Origin: Streptomyces sp. NBC_01264
Lineage (GTDB): Bacteria; Actinomycetota; Actinomycetes; Streptomycetales; Streptomycetaceae
Reading direction: 5' to 3'
NCBI RefSeq assembly: GCF_026340675.1
Contig: NZ_JAPEOX010000001.1
Coordinates: 3,658,001-3,722,000, forward strand
DNA length: 64,000 bases
Under the pieces are notes generated by a model that saw only the letters and a list, made by a program, of their open reading frames with translations, did not search any database and was not told the DNA's origin. Position 1 is the stretch's first letter, and the number at the start of each line of letters is the position of its first letter. This document shows positions 56,729 through 64,000 of this stretch, piece after piece. The position numbers and the translations under genes are program-made.

Positions 56729-56785
56729 GCCTCGGCACGCAGACACCCGGTCCGGGTCCCGTGGGGGGAATCCGTTCCGGGGTAA

Positions 56786-56839
56786 GGAAAGCGCCCCGAC
56801 CTTCGACCCGTGGGGGGATCGATGGCGGGGCGCTTTTCC
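56786..56839. terminator. Terminator hairpin between copA and citrate synthase
   Basis: GGAAAGCGCCCCG pairs with CGGGGCGCTTTTCC (one bulged T) across a 27-nt loop. It lies between the convergent copA and citrate synthase genes, 51 bp beyond the citrate synthase stop, and probably ends transcription from both sides. Confidence 0.75.
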
Positions 56840-56889
56840 TGTACTGCAAGCCCTACGGGTACTGCGTGTGCTGCGGCTCGACCCTCGGG

Positions 56890-58179
56890 TCAGCGGGACT
56901 CGACCGGGACGAAGTCGCGCAGGACCTCGCCGGTGTAGATCTGGCGCGGGCGGCCGATGCGGGAGCCGGGCTCCTTGATCATCTCGTGCCACTGGGCGAT
57001 CCAGCCGGGCAGCCGGCCGATCGCGAAGAGCACGGTGAACATCTCGGTCGGGAAGCCCATGGCCCGGTAGATCAGGCCGGTGTAGAAGTCCACGTTCGGG
57101 TAGAGGTTGCGCTCGACGAAGTACTCGTCGGCCAGCGCGTGCTCTTCCAGCTTCAGGGCGATGTCGAGGAGCTCGTCGTCCTTGCCGAGCGCCGAGAGGA
57201 CATCGTGCGCCGCCGCCTTGATGATCTTCGCCCGGGGGTCGAAGCTCTTGTAGACGCGGTGCCCGAAGCCCATCAGGCGGACGCCGTCCTCCTTGTTCTT
57301 CACCTTGCGGATGAAGGCGTCGACGTCGCCGCCGTCGTTCTTGATGCCCTCGAGCATCTCCAGAACGGACTGGTTGGCGCCACCGTGCAGCGGGCCCCAC
57401 AGGGCCGAGATGCCGGCGGAGATCGAGGCGAACATGTTCGCCTGCGAGGAGCCGACCAGACGCACGGTGGAGGTCGAGCAGTTCTGCTCGTGGTCCGCGT
57501 GCAGGATCAGCAGCTTGTCGAGCGCGGCGACCACGACCGGGTCCAGGTCGTACTCCTGGGCCGGCACGGAGAAGGTCATGCGCAGGAAGTTCTCGACGTA
57601 GCCGAGGTCGTTGCGCGGGTAGACCACCGGGTGGCCGACCGACTTCTTGTACGCGTACGCCGCGATCGTCGGGAGCTTGGCCAGCAGCCGGATCGTCGAG
57701 AGGTTGCGCTGCTTCTCGTCGAACGGGTTGTGGCTGTCCTGGTAGAACGTCGACAGCGCGCTGACCACGGAGGACAGCATCGCCATCGGGTGCGCGTCGC
57801 GCGGGAAGCCGTCGTAGAAGCGCTTGACGTCCTCGTGCAGCAGCGTGTGCTGGGTGATCTCGTTGCGGAACGACGCGAGCTGGTCGACGGTCGGCAGCTC
57901 CCCGTTGATCAGCAGGTAGGCGACCTCGATGAAGGTCGAGCGCTCCGCCAGCTGCTCGATCGGGTAACCGCGGTAGCGCAGGATGCCCTGCTCACCGTCG
58001 AGGTAGGTAATGGCGGACTTATAGGCGGCGGTGTTTCCGTAGCCGCTGTCCAGGGTGACCAGCCCGGTCTGAGCCCTGAGCTTCGAGATGTCGAAGCCCT
58101 GGTCACCGACGGTGCTCTCGACCACCGGGTAGGTGTATTCACCGTCCGCGTACCGCAGTACTACAGAGTTGTCGCTCAC
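56890..58179 (-). CDS. gltA: Citrate synthase
   Basis: 429-residue type II citrate synthase that condenses acetyl-CoA and oxaloacetate. HADHEQNCSTSTVRLVGSS, GPLHGGANQ and LMGFGHRVYKSFDPRA hold the active-site His residues, and a catalytic Asp lies in the C-terminal FYTGLIYRAMGFP region's neighbourhood. The GTG start at 58179 (VSDNSVVLRYADGEY) gives the usual actinobacterial length; sequence in frame upstream is not conserved-looking. Single gene. Confidence 0.96.
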   Translation of the reverse strand: MSDNSVVLRYADGEYTYPVVESTVGDQGFDISKLRAQTGLVTLDSGYGNTAAYKSAITYLDGEQGILRYRGYPIEQLAERSTFIEVAYLLINGELPTVDQLASFRNEITQHTLLHEDVKRFYDGFPRDAHPMAMLSSVVSALSTFYQDSHNPFDEKQRNLSTIRLLAKLPTIAAYAYKKSVGHPVVYPRNDLGYVENFLRMTFSVPAQEYDLDPVVVAALDKLLILHADHEQNCSTSTVRLVGSSQANMFASISAGISALWGPLHGGANQSVLEMLEGIKNDGGDVDAFIRKVKNKEDGVRLMGFGHRVYKSFDPRAKIIKAAAHDVLSALGKDDELLDIALKLEEHALADEYFVERNLYPNVDFYTGLIYRAMGFPTEMFTVLFAIGRLPGWIAQWHEMIKEPGSRIGRPRQIYTGEVLRDFVPVESR

Positions 58180-58362
58180 GTCATCCCTCACCGACGTAGT
58201 GCCTCTTCTTCGAGGTGCCCTGACTGCCTCTACCTTCCCCCATTTGGCGCAGGTGAGTGCACTCGGGGTCGAGCTTTGGTGTTTTCGACGGCACTCAGTG
58301 CCGCCAGCGTGCACATCCTGCCCCCTCGGGAACCGTTGTAGGAACCCCAAATGATCGATCAT

Positions 58363-60609
58363 CTAGGTGATGTTTCCCACCGGTATCCGGCCGGACAGCC
58401 TGGGTGCGACCGCCGTGTACCTCCTGCCTGCGGAAACGGTACGCACCGCCTGAGCCAGGGCTTTGCGGGACCCGACCAGGACGACCAGTTTCTTCGCCCG
58501 GGTGACGGCCGTATACAGCAGGTTCCGCTGGAGCATCATCCAAGCGCCGGTCGTGACGGGGATCACGACGGCCGGATATTCACTCCCCTGCGAGCGGTGG
58601 ATGGTCACGGCGTAGGCGTGGGCCAGCTCGTCGAGCTCCGCGAACTCGTAGGCCACTTCCTCATCTTCGTCTGTGCGCACCGTCAGCCGCTGTTCCTCCA
58701 GGTCAAGGCCGGTGACCACGCCGACCGTGCCGTTGAAGACCCCGTTGGCGCCCTTGTCGTAGTTGTTGCGGATCTGCGTGACCTTGTCGCCGACCCGGAA
58801 GACCCGGCCGCCGAACCGCTTCTCGGGCAGGTTCGGCCGGGCCGGGGTGATGGCCTGCTGGAGCAGCGCGTTGAGGTTTCCGGCGCCGGCCGGGCCGCGG
58901 TGCATGGGGGCGAGGACCTGGATGTCCCGCCTCGGGTCGAGGCCGAATCTGGCCGGAATACGACGGGCGGCGACGTCGACGGCGAGCTTTCCGGCCTCCT
59001 CGGTGTCCTCCTCGGGGAAGAGGAAGAAGTCGGGCAGCCCGTCGGTGATGGGCGGCAGGCCGGTGTTGATCCGGTGGGCGTTGGTGACCACCCCGGACTG
59101 CTGCGCCTGCCGGAAGATGGTGGTCAGCCGGACGGCCGGGACCGGCCCGCCCTCGGCGAGCAGATCGCGCAGCACCTCGCCCGCCCCCACCGAGGGCAGC
59201 TGGTCCACGTCCCCGACCAGCAGCAGGTGGGCACCGGGTGCCACGGCCTTGACCAGCTTGTTCGCGAGCAGCAGGTCGAGCATGGAGGCCTCGTCCACGA
59301 CGACCAGGTCCGCGTCGAGCGGCCGCTCCCGGTCGTACGCCGCGTCCCCGCCCGGTTTCAGCTCCAGGAGCCGGTGCACGGTGGAGGCCTCGGCCCCGGT
59401 GAGCTCGGCCAGCCGCTTCGCCGCCCGGCCCGTGGGAGCGGCGAGGACCACCTTGGCTTTCTTGGCCCGGGCCAGCTCGACGATCGAGCGGACGGTGAAG
59501 GACTTCCCGCAGCCGGGCCCGCCGGTGAGCACCGCGACCCGGCGGGTGAGCGCGAGGCGGACCGCGTCCCGCTGCGCGGGGGCCAGCTTGGCTCCAGTCC
59601 GGCCGGCGAGCCAGCCCAGGGCCTTGTCCCAGTCCACGTCCCGGAAGGCGGGCAGCCGGTCCTCGTCCGCGTTCAGGAGGCGGCGTACCTGACCGGCCAG
59701 GGACAGCTCGGCGCGGTGGAACGGCACCAGGTACACGGCCGTGAGGGGGTCCGGGCCGCCCTGCGGGTCGGGCACGGATTCCCGTACGACCCCTTCCGGA
59801 TCGGCGGCGAGCTCGGCCAGGCAGTCGATGACCAGCCCGGTGTCCACCTGGAGCAGCTTGACCCCGTCGGCGATGAGCCGGTCCTCGGGCAGGAAGCAGT
59901 GCCCCTGGTCGGCGGACTGGGACAGGGCGTACTGGAGTCCGGCCTTGACCCGCTCCGGGCTGTCGTGCGGGATCCCGACGGCCTGCGCGATGCGGTCGGC
60001 GGTGAGGAAGCCGATGCCCCACACGTCTGCGGCGAGCCGGTACGGCTGGTTCTTCACCACCGAGATGGAGGCGTCGGCGTACTTCTTGTAGATGCGCACG
60101 GCGATGGAGGTGGAGACGCCGACCCCCTGGAGGAAGACCATGACCTCCTTGATGGCCTTCTGCTCCTCCCAGGCCGCGCCGATCAGCCGGGTGCGCTTGG
60201 GGCCGAGGCCGGGCACTTCGATCAGCCGCTTCGGCTGCTCCTCGATGACGTCGAGGGTGTCGAGGCCGAAGTGCTCCACGATCCGGTCCGCGATCTTCGG
60301 GCCGATGCCCTTGATCAGACCGGAGCCGAGGTAGCGCCGGATGCCCTGGATGGTCGCGGGGAGCAGCGTCGTGTAGTTCTCCACGGTGAACTGCCTGCCG
60401 TACTGGGCGTGCGAGCCCCAGCGGCCTTCCATGCGCAGCGATTCACCCGGCTGGGCCCCGAGGAGGGATCCGACCACCGTGAGCAGGTCGCCGGCGCCAC
60501 GGCCGGTGTCCACCCGGGCGACCGTGTACCCGCTCTCCTCGTTGGCGTAGGTGATGCGCTCCAGCACGCCCTCGACCACCGCCGGTGCCACGGCCACGTT
60601 CGTCGTCAT
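58363..60609 (-). CDS. recD2: RecD2-type ATP-dependent DNA helicase
   Basis: 748 residues. The N-terminal ~330 residues hold helix-hairpin-helix repeats (IRRYLGSGLIKGIGPKIADRIV, PGLGPKRTRLIGAAW), the RecD2 feature absent from RecBCD RecD. The SF1B motor has Walker A GGPGCGKSFT, motif II VDEASMLD, QVLAPMHRGPAG and the C-terminal VTIHRSQGSEYPAV. A 5'-3' helicase for repair outside RecBCD. ATG 60609. Single gene. Confidence 0.94.
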   Translation of the reverse strand: MTTNVAVAPAVVEGVLERITYANEESGYTVARVDTGRGAGDLLTVVGSLLGAQPGESLRMEGRWGSHAQYGRQFTVENYTTLLPATIQGIRRYLGSGLIKGIGPKIADRIVEHFGLDTLDVIEEQPKRLIEVPGLGPKRTRLIGAAWEEQKAIKEVMVFLQGVGVSTSIAVRIYKKYADASISVVKNQPYRLAADVWGIGFLTADRIAQAVGIPHDSPERVKAGLQYALSQSADQGHCFLPEDRLIADGVKLLQVDTGLVIDCLAELAADPEGVVRESVPDPQGGPDPLTAVYLVPFHRAELSLAGQVRRLLNADEDRLPAFRDVDWDKALGWLAGRTGAKLAPAQRDAVRLALTRRVAVLTGGPGCGKSFTVRSIVELARAKKAKVVLAAPTGRAAKRLAELTGAEASTVHRLLELKPGGDAAYDRERPLDADLVVVDEASMLDLLLANKLVKAVAPGAHLLLVGDVDQLPSVGAGEVLRDLLAEGGPVPAVRLTTIFRQAQQSGVVTNAHRINTGLPPITDGLPDFFLFPEEDTEEAGKLAVDVAARRIPARFGLDPRRDIQVLAPMHRGPAGAGNLNALLQQAITPARPNLPEKRFGGRVFRVGDKVTQIRNNYDKGANGVFNGTVGVVTGLDLEEQRLTVRTDEDEEVAYEFAELDELAHAYAVTIHRSQGSEYPAVVIPVTTGAWMMLQRNLLYTAVTRAKKLVVLVGSRKALAQAVRTVSAGRRYTAVAPRLSGRIPVGNIT

Positions 60610-60908
60610 GGCCCGAAACTACAGCCCGGGTGCGACAGTCCGGCGGGCCTGTGGACAACTCGGCGCCGACCGGGCGGCCGAACCGAAAGGGGGTCCCGCC
60701 TTTCGGCCGGACCCCCTCACGGTTACCCCTCCCTCGTCGGACTTCCCGATCCCCCCGGATCCCCCCTGGAAGTCCCGACGCACCATACGACCCGCGACCC
60801 ACGCCCGTGGTTGCACGCGGATACGGAACTTTACCTTTCCGTTATCCACCAGGGCTCCGGAGGCCATCCGAGGTGCCGACGAATCATCACAGAAGTAGCG
60901 TTTCAGGC

Positions 60909-61517
60909 ATGAGTGAACCTTCCTTCCAGGACGACGTGCTGAACGAACTGGGCGACGACCGGCTGACCGAGATCGCCGGCCTCCTCGGCACCGACACCAA
61001 CGGCGCCCGGGACACCGTCGCGGCCACGGTCGGGGCGATGACCGGCGACCTCCAGCAGAAGGCCGACGCCGATGACGACGACGGCAACGAGGTGCGCCAG
61101 GCCTTCGCCGAGGTCACCCAGGCCCCGCTGGAAGGCGTGGCCACCCTGGGCGGCGGCCTGGGCGGCATGCTCAGCGGCGGGATGATGGCCGGGGTGCTCG
61201 CCAAGGTGAGCAAGCCCGTGGCCAATGCCGTCTCGAAGAAGACCGGCATCCCCGCGCCCACCGTCGCCCGGGTCATCGAGCTGCTGATCCCGGTGCTGCT
61301 GGCGGTCTTCGCCAAGCGCGCGGCCGGGAAGGCCGGGGGCGCGGGCGCCGGTGCGGGCGCCCCGACGGCGGCCGGCGGCGAGTCCCCGATCCCGTCCCCG
61401 GGAGCCGTACCGGGAGCGGCCGGCGCCGCCCCCGCGGGTCCGGCCGGCGGGGCCCCCGCGGCGGGCGGCAGCCTCGGCGACCTGCTCGGCCAGATCCTCG
61501 GCGGCGGCAAGAAGTAG
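60909..61517 (+). CDS. DUF937 domain protein
   Basis: 202 residues. The N-terminal domain (FQDDVLNELGDDRLTEIAGLLG, ADDDDGNEVRQAFAEV, VARVIELLIPVLLAVFAKRA) matches DUF937/YidB-like helical proteins of unknown function. A low-complexity Gly/Ala/Pro linker is followed by GSLGDLLGQILGGGKK, a Gly/Leu tail typical of the family. Its role is unknown; it may bind the envelope peripherally. ATG 60909. Confidence 0.83.
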   Translation: MSEPSFQDDVLNELGDDRLTEIAGLLGTDTNGARDTVAATVGAMTGDLQQKADADDDDGNEVRQAFAEVTQAPLEGVATLGGGLGGMLSGGMMAGVLAKVSKPVANAVSKKTGIPAPTVARVIELLIPVLLAVFAKRAAGKAGGAGAGAGAPTAAGGESPIPSPGAVPGAAGAAPAGPAGGAPAAGGSLGDLLGQILGGGKK

Positions 61518-61563
61518 CGGGGCTCCTCAACCGGCACCGCACCCGTTCGGACGCAACGCATCC

Positions 61564-61606
61564 GGGCCTGGTCCGGACCGCCCCCCCGGCGGTCCGGACC
61601 AGGCCC
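61564..61606. terminator. 19-bp perfect hairpin terminator
   Basis: GGGCCTGGTCCGGACCGCC and GGCGGTCCGGACCAGGCCC flank a C5 loop, between the rightward DUF937 gene and the leftward SnoaL-like gene. A very stable bidirectional terminator. It is followed by three 11-bp GCGGCTCG-type repeats at about 61632-61664. Confidence 0.88.
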
Positions 61607-61676
61607 GCATACTGCCCGCATGCCGCCCGGATGCGGCTCGGACGCGGCTCGAACGCGGCTCGGGCCCGCCCCCCGG

Positions 61677-62051
61677 TCAGATCGCCGGGCGGTAGAAGAA
61701 GGTCTTGCGGCGCTCGATCCTGCCGTCGCGGACCAGGTAGGTGTCGGCGAAGGCCTCGTCCAGGGCCCTGCCGTCCCGGTCGGCGCCCCGGAACCGCCCC
61801 CAGCAGGCGGCCGCGGCCAGGCCGCCGGTCACCTGGCTCACCTCGTGGGCGCCGGAGGTGACGATCCGTTCGTGCTCGTAGAACCGGCGGATCCGGTCGA
61901 GGCCCTCCAGCGCCGGGTAGCCCGGCCGTTCGTACACGGCGTCCGGCGCGAAGACCTCGCCGAGCCGGTCCCACGAGCGGGTGTCGATCACCTGGAACAG
62001 CCGGGCCACCAGGGATTCGGCGGTCACCGGTGCGTACGACGTCGTCGTCAC
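61677..62051 (-). CDS. SnoaL-like/NTF2-fold protein
   Basis: 124 residues of the NTF2-like cone fold: LVARLFQVIDTRSWDRLGEVFAPDAVYERPG is the classic start, then GLDRIRRFYEH and the paired strands AAAACWGRFRG and EAFADTYLVRDGRIERRKTFFY. Members are small isomerases or hydrolases, or ligand-binding proteins; residues deciding the activity are not evident. ATG 62051. It lies downstream of the aminotransferase gene on the same strand. Confidence 0.85.
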   Translation of the reverse strand: MTTTSYAPVTAESLVARLFQVIDTRSWDRLGEVFAPDAVYERPGYPALEGLDRIRRFYEHERIVTSGAHEVSQVTGGLAAAACWGRFRGADRDGRALDEAFADTYLVRDGRIERRKTFFYRPAI

Positions 62052-62114
62052 GGTCTTGCTCCTTGGGGGTGTGGAGGAAAAGGACGGTGTACGGGGCCTC
62101 GCGCACGGGGTGGA

Positions 62115-63359
62115 TCACACCCCGTCGGCGAGTGTCTTCTCCCAGGCCGCGGCCAGCCGGGAGACGCCTTCCCGGCGCTGCGCGCCGTCCAGGGAGGCGA
62201 AGGACAGCCGCAGGACCCGCGAGCCGTCCTCCTCGATGCAGAAGGGCGTGCCGGGCACGATGGCGACGCCCTGCGCCAGCGCGTGCGCGTACAGCGCGTC
62301 GGAGCCCACCCGGGGGTCGGTCAGCCGGCACCAGAAGAAGAGCCCGCCGCGCGGCCGTTCGAAGTCCAGCCAGGGCAGTCGTTCGCGCAGCAGCGTCTCC
62401 ATGGCGCGGGCCCGGCCGCCGTACAGCGTGCGCAGGCCCGCCAGATGGGCCGGCAGGAACTCCGGGTCGCCGAGCAGGTCGGCGAGGAGGTACTGGCCGA
62501 AGGTGTTGGTCTGCAGGTCCCCGCACTGCTTGGCGGCGACCAGTTCCCCGATCAGCTCGGCGGGGGCGACCAGACCGGCCACCCGCAGCCCCGGGCAGAC
62601 CGTCTTGGAGAGGCTCATCAGCCGGACCACGCGCCCGCTGTGGACGTCGGTGGACGGCAGCCGGCTCCCCTCGAAGGCCAGGTCCCCGTACGGGTCGTCC
62701 TCGACGACGAGGAAGCCGAACCGTTCGGCCAGCGCGGCCAGGTGGCGGCGCCGCTCCTCGGAGAGCACGGCCCCGGTCGGGTTGTGGAAGTGCGGTACGA
62801 CGTAGACGAGTTTGGGCCGGGCCCCGGCGAGGAGGCGCTGCTCCAGTACGTCGGTGCGCATCCCGTCCGCGTCGGCGGGGACCGGCAGCAGCCGGGCTCC
62901 GGCCCGCCGGAAGACCTGGACGGCGCCCAGGTAGCTCGGGTCGTCCAGGGCCACCTCGTCGCCCTCGTCGACGAGGGTCCGCGCGACGAGGTCCAGGCCC
63001 TGCTGACTGCCCGCGGTGACCATCACCCGGTCGGGGCCGACGGGGGCCCCGGTCGCGCTCGCCCGGGCCGCGATCACCTCCCGCATCGGGGCGATGCCGT
63101 CCGTGGGGGCGTACTGGAGCGCCCGTGCGGCGGACCCGCCCGACCCTCCCGCCCCGGCGAACAGCCGGTCGGTGGCCTCGGCGAGCCGGGCCACGGGGAA
63201 GCTGTCGGGGGCCGGGATCCCGCCGGCCATCGAGAGCACCCCCGGGGCGGCGGCCGCCGCCAGGATCCCGCTCACCGCGTCGGAGCGGCCCCAGCCGGTG
63301 CGGCGGGCGAGCAGGCTCCCGATGGCGCCGGGCGCCGGTGCCTGCGGTACGGCACTCAC
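62115..63359 (-). CDS. PLP-dependent aminotransferase, fold I (LysN/MocR-domain type)
   Basis: 414 residues. SLSKTVCPGLRVAG carries the PLP Lys, PHFHNPTGAVLSEERR and VVEDDPYGDLAFEG are the fold-I signature blocks, and VMVTAGSQQGLDLVARTL is the cofactor phosphate region. It is most like 2-aminoadipate or multi-substrate aminotransferases, without the GntR DNA-binding domain of true MocR regulators. GTG 63359 overlaps the stop of the upstream MFS gene (GTGA). Confidence 0.9.
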   Translation of the reverse strand: MSAVPQAPAPGAIGSLLARRTGWGRSDAVSGILAAAAAPGVLSMAGGIPAPDSFPVARLAEATDRLFAGAGGSGGSAARALQYAPTDGIAPMREVIAARASATGAPVGPDRVMVTAGSQQGLDLVARTLVDEGDEVALDDPSYLGAVQVFRRAGARLLPVPADADGMRTDVLEQRLLAGARPKLVYVVPHFHNPTGAVLSEERRRHLAALAERFGFLVVEDDPYGDLAFEGSRLPSTDVHSGRVVRLMSLSKTVCPGLRVAGLVAPAELIGELVAAKQCGDLQTNTFGQYLLADLLGDPEFLPAHLAGLRTLYGGRARAMETLLRERLPWLDFERPRGGLFFWCRLTDPRVGSDALYAHALAQGVAIVPGTPFCIEEDGSRVLRLSFASLDGAQRREGVSRLAAAWEKTLADGV

Positions 63360-64000
63360 CTCGCGTCCGCCTTCCGGGGGACCCGGGTTTCCGGGGCGAT
63401 CTGGGGCGGGAACTCCTTCAGCCGCCACACCGGTGATTTCAGGACGCCCAGGACCGCGGTCAGGAAGAGCGCGGCGGTGACGAACAGCGTTTCCCGCAGC
63501 CCGATGAGGTCGCCGAGCCAGCCGCCCAGCAGGGCGCCGAGCGGGAGCGTCCCCCAGGAGATGAAGCGGTACCCGGCGTTCATCCGCCCCAGGAGGTGGT
63601 CCGGGGTCATGGACTGGCGCAGGCTGATGATGTGGATGTTGGCCATGGTGCCGCCGGCTCCGATCAGGCCGAAGGCGGCGACGAACAGGGTCAGCGAGAG
63701 CGCCCCGCCGTTCGCCGGGGCCGCCGGGATGGCCACGGGGGCCAGGCAGCACAGCAGCAGCGCCGCCAGGACGGCGTAGCCGAGTCCGATCCGGCGCTTG
63801 AGCCACTGCGCGAGCATCGAGCCGGCCAGCGAGCCCACCGCCCCGGTGCCCAGCAGCAGGCCGATGCCGCCGGGCGAGATGCCGAGCGTGCGGGCCGCGT
63901 AGAGCACGAACACCGTCTGGAGGGACATCCAGCACAGGTTGTACAGCCCGGACTGGAGGGCGCAGGCCCGCAGGTGGGCGCTGTCCCAGATGATCCGGAT
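63356..64000 (-). CDS. MFS transporter (5' end outside window)
   Basis: The last ~214 residues of a major facilitator protein; the start lies beyond the right edge. At least five hydrophobic helices are visible (SLQTVFVLYAARTLG, IGLLLGTGAVGSLAGSMLAQWL, YAVLAALLLCCLAPVAIP and others), with LLGRMNAGYRFISWGTLPLGALLGGWLGD characteristic of the MFS_3/EntS-like group. Coupled to the aminotransferase gene; the substrate may be an amino-acid-related compound. Confidence 0.85.
   Translation of the reverse strand: MRIIWDSAHLRACALQSGLYNLCWMSLQTVFVLYAARTLGISPGGIGLLLGTGAVGSLAGSMLAQWLKRRIGLGYAVLAALLLCCLAPVAIPAAPANGGALSLTLFVAAFGLIGAGGTMANIHIISLRQSMTPDHLLGRMNAGYRFISWGTLPLGALLGGWLGDLIGLRETLFVTAALFLTAVLGVLKSPVWRLKEFPPQIAPETRVPRKADAR

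Noticed and set aside
56697..56978. Small 93-codon plus-strand gene upstream of citrate synthase
   Set aside because: It reads through the terminator hairpin into the antisense of citrate synthase and has no conserved pattern.
60683..60706. Hairpin CCGAAAGG/CCTTTCGG as a terminator
   Set aside because: It lies upstream of both divergent genes (recD2 and DUF937), where no transcript should end; an 8-bp stem can arise by chance in this composition.

Overview
The window is high-GC actinobacterial DNA, almost certainly a Streptomyces or close relative. Evidence: strong G/C bias at third codon positions, frequent GTG/TTG starts and GTGA/ATGA overlaps, TTA codons confined to a few regulated genes, a SARP regulator, and typical Streptomyces families (tandem dynamin-like GTPases, thioester-domain surface protein, AzlCD, DUF916 protein). 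There is no plasmid, phage or integrase signature. The only mobile-looking DNA is a short palindromic repeat inside iolB.

Layout. 1-11.9 kb is mostly housekeeping: a methyltransferase cut by the left edge, truncated haemoglobin, thioesterase, the ABC-F protein EttA, a PAP2/lipid-kinase fusion, a degenerate thioester-domain surface protein, a divergent SSB and a pair of GTPases. A tRNA-Arg(TCT) at 12.2 kb marks the edge of a natural-product gene cluster from 12.5 to 32.6 kb. After it come secreted proteins (phospholipase A2, subtilisin-like protease, a WxL-like/DUF916 pair), a frameshifted deaminase, myo-inositol catabolism genes (40.7-48.3 kb), an MMPL/TetR pair, a cation antiporter, a copper chaperone and copper ATPase behind a CsoR-type operator, citrate synthase, RecD2 helicase, and an aminotransferase/MFS pair cut by the right edge.

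The cluster is the most interesting part. Its left arm has the P450 + adenylation-PCP didomain + type II thioesterase set that in nikkomycin and aminocoumarin pathways makes a beta-hydroxy amino acid on a carrier protein. The central operon encodes a SARP activator, a free-standing condensation domain, a PCP, an acyl-CoA dehydrogenase-like enzyme and a seryl-tRNA-synthetase-like amino acid:[carrier protein] ligase that keeps the Cys/Glu/Cys zinc set. The right arm is one tightly overlapping operon: KAS III-like protein, stand-alone adenylation enzyme, class III aminotransferase, ACP, RraA-type aldolase, second P450 and an O-methyltransferase. Divergent from it are an MFS exporter and an Sfp-type phosphopantetheinyl transferase. 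No multimodular NRPS or PKS is present, so the product should be a small peptide- or amino-acid-like molecule built on discrete carrier proteins. I do not recognise the product.

Regulation can be read from the DNA. Five TCA(G) repeats spaced exactly 11 bp lie between the divergent right-arm operons. Three pairs of TCRG boxes, also 11 bp apart within each pair, lie upstream of the SARP gene. A near-consensus DasR site sits beside the SARP promoter, and the SARP gene and azlC each contain a TTA codon. The inferred chain is bldA and amino-sugar (DasR) control of the SARP, which then activates both operons.
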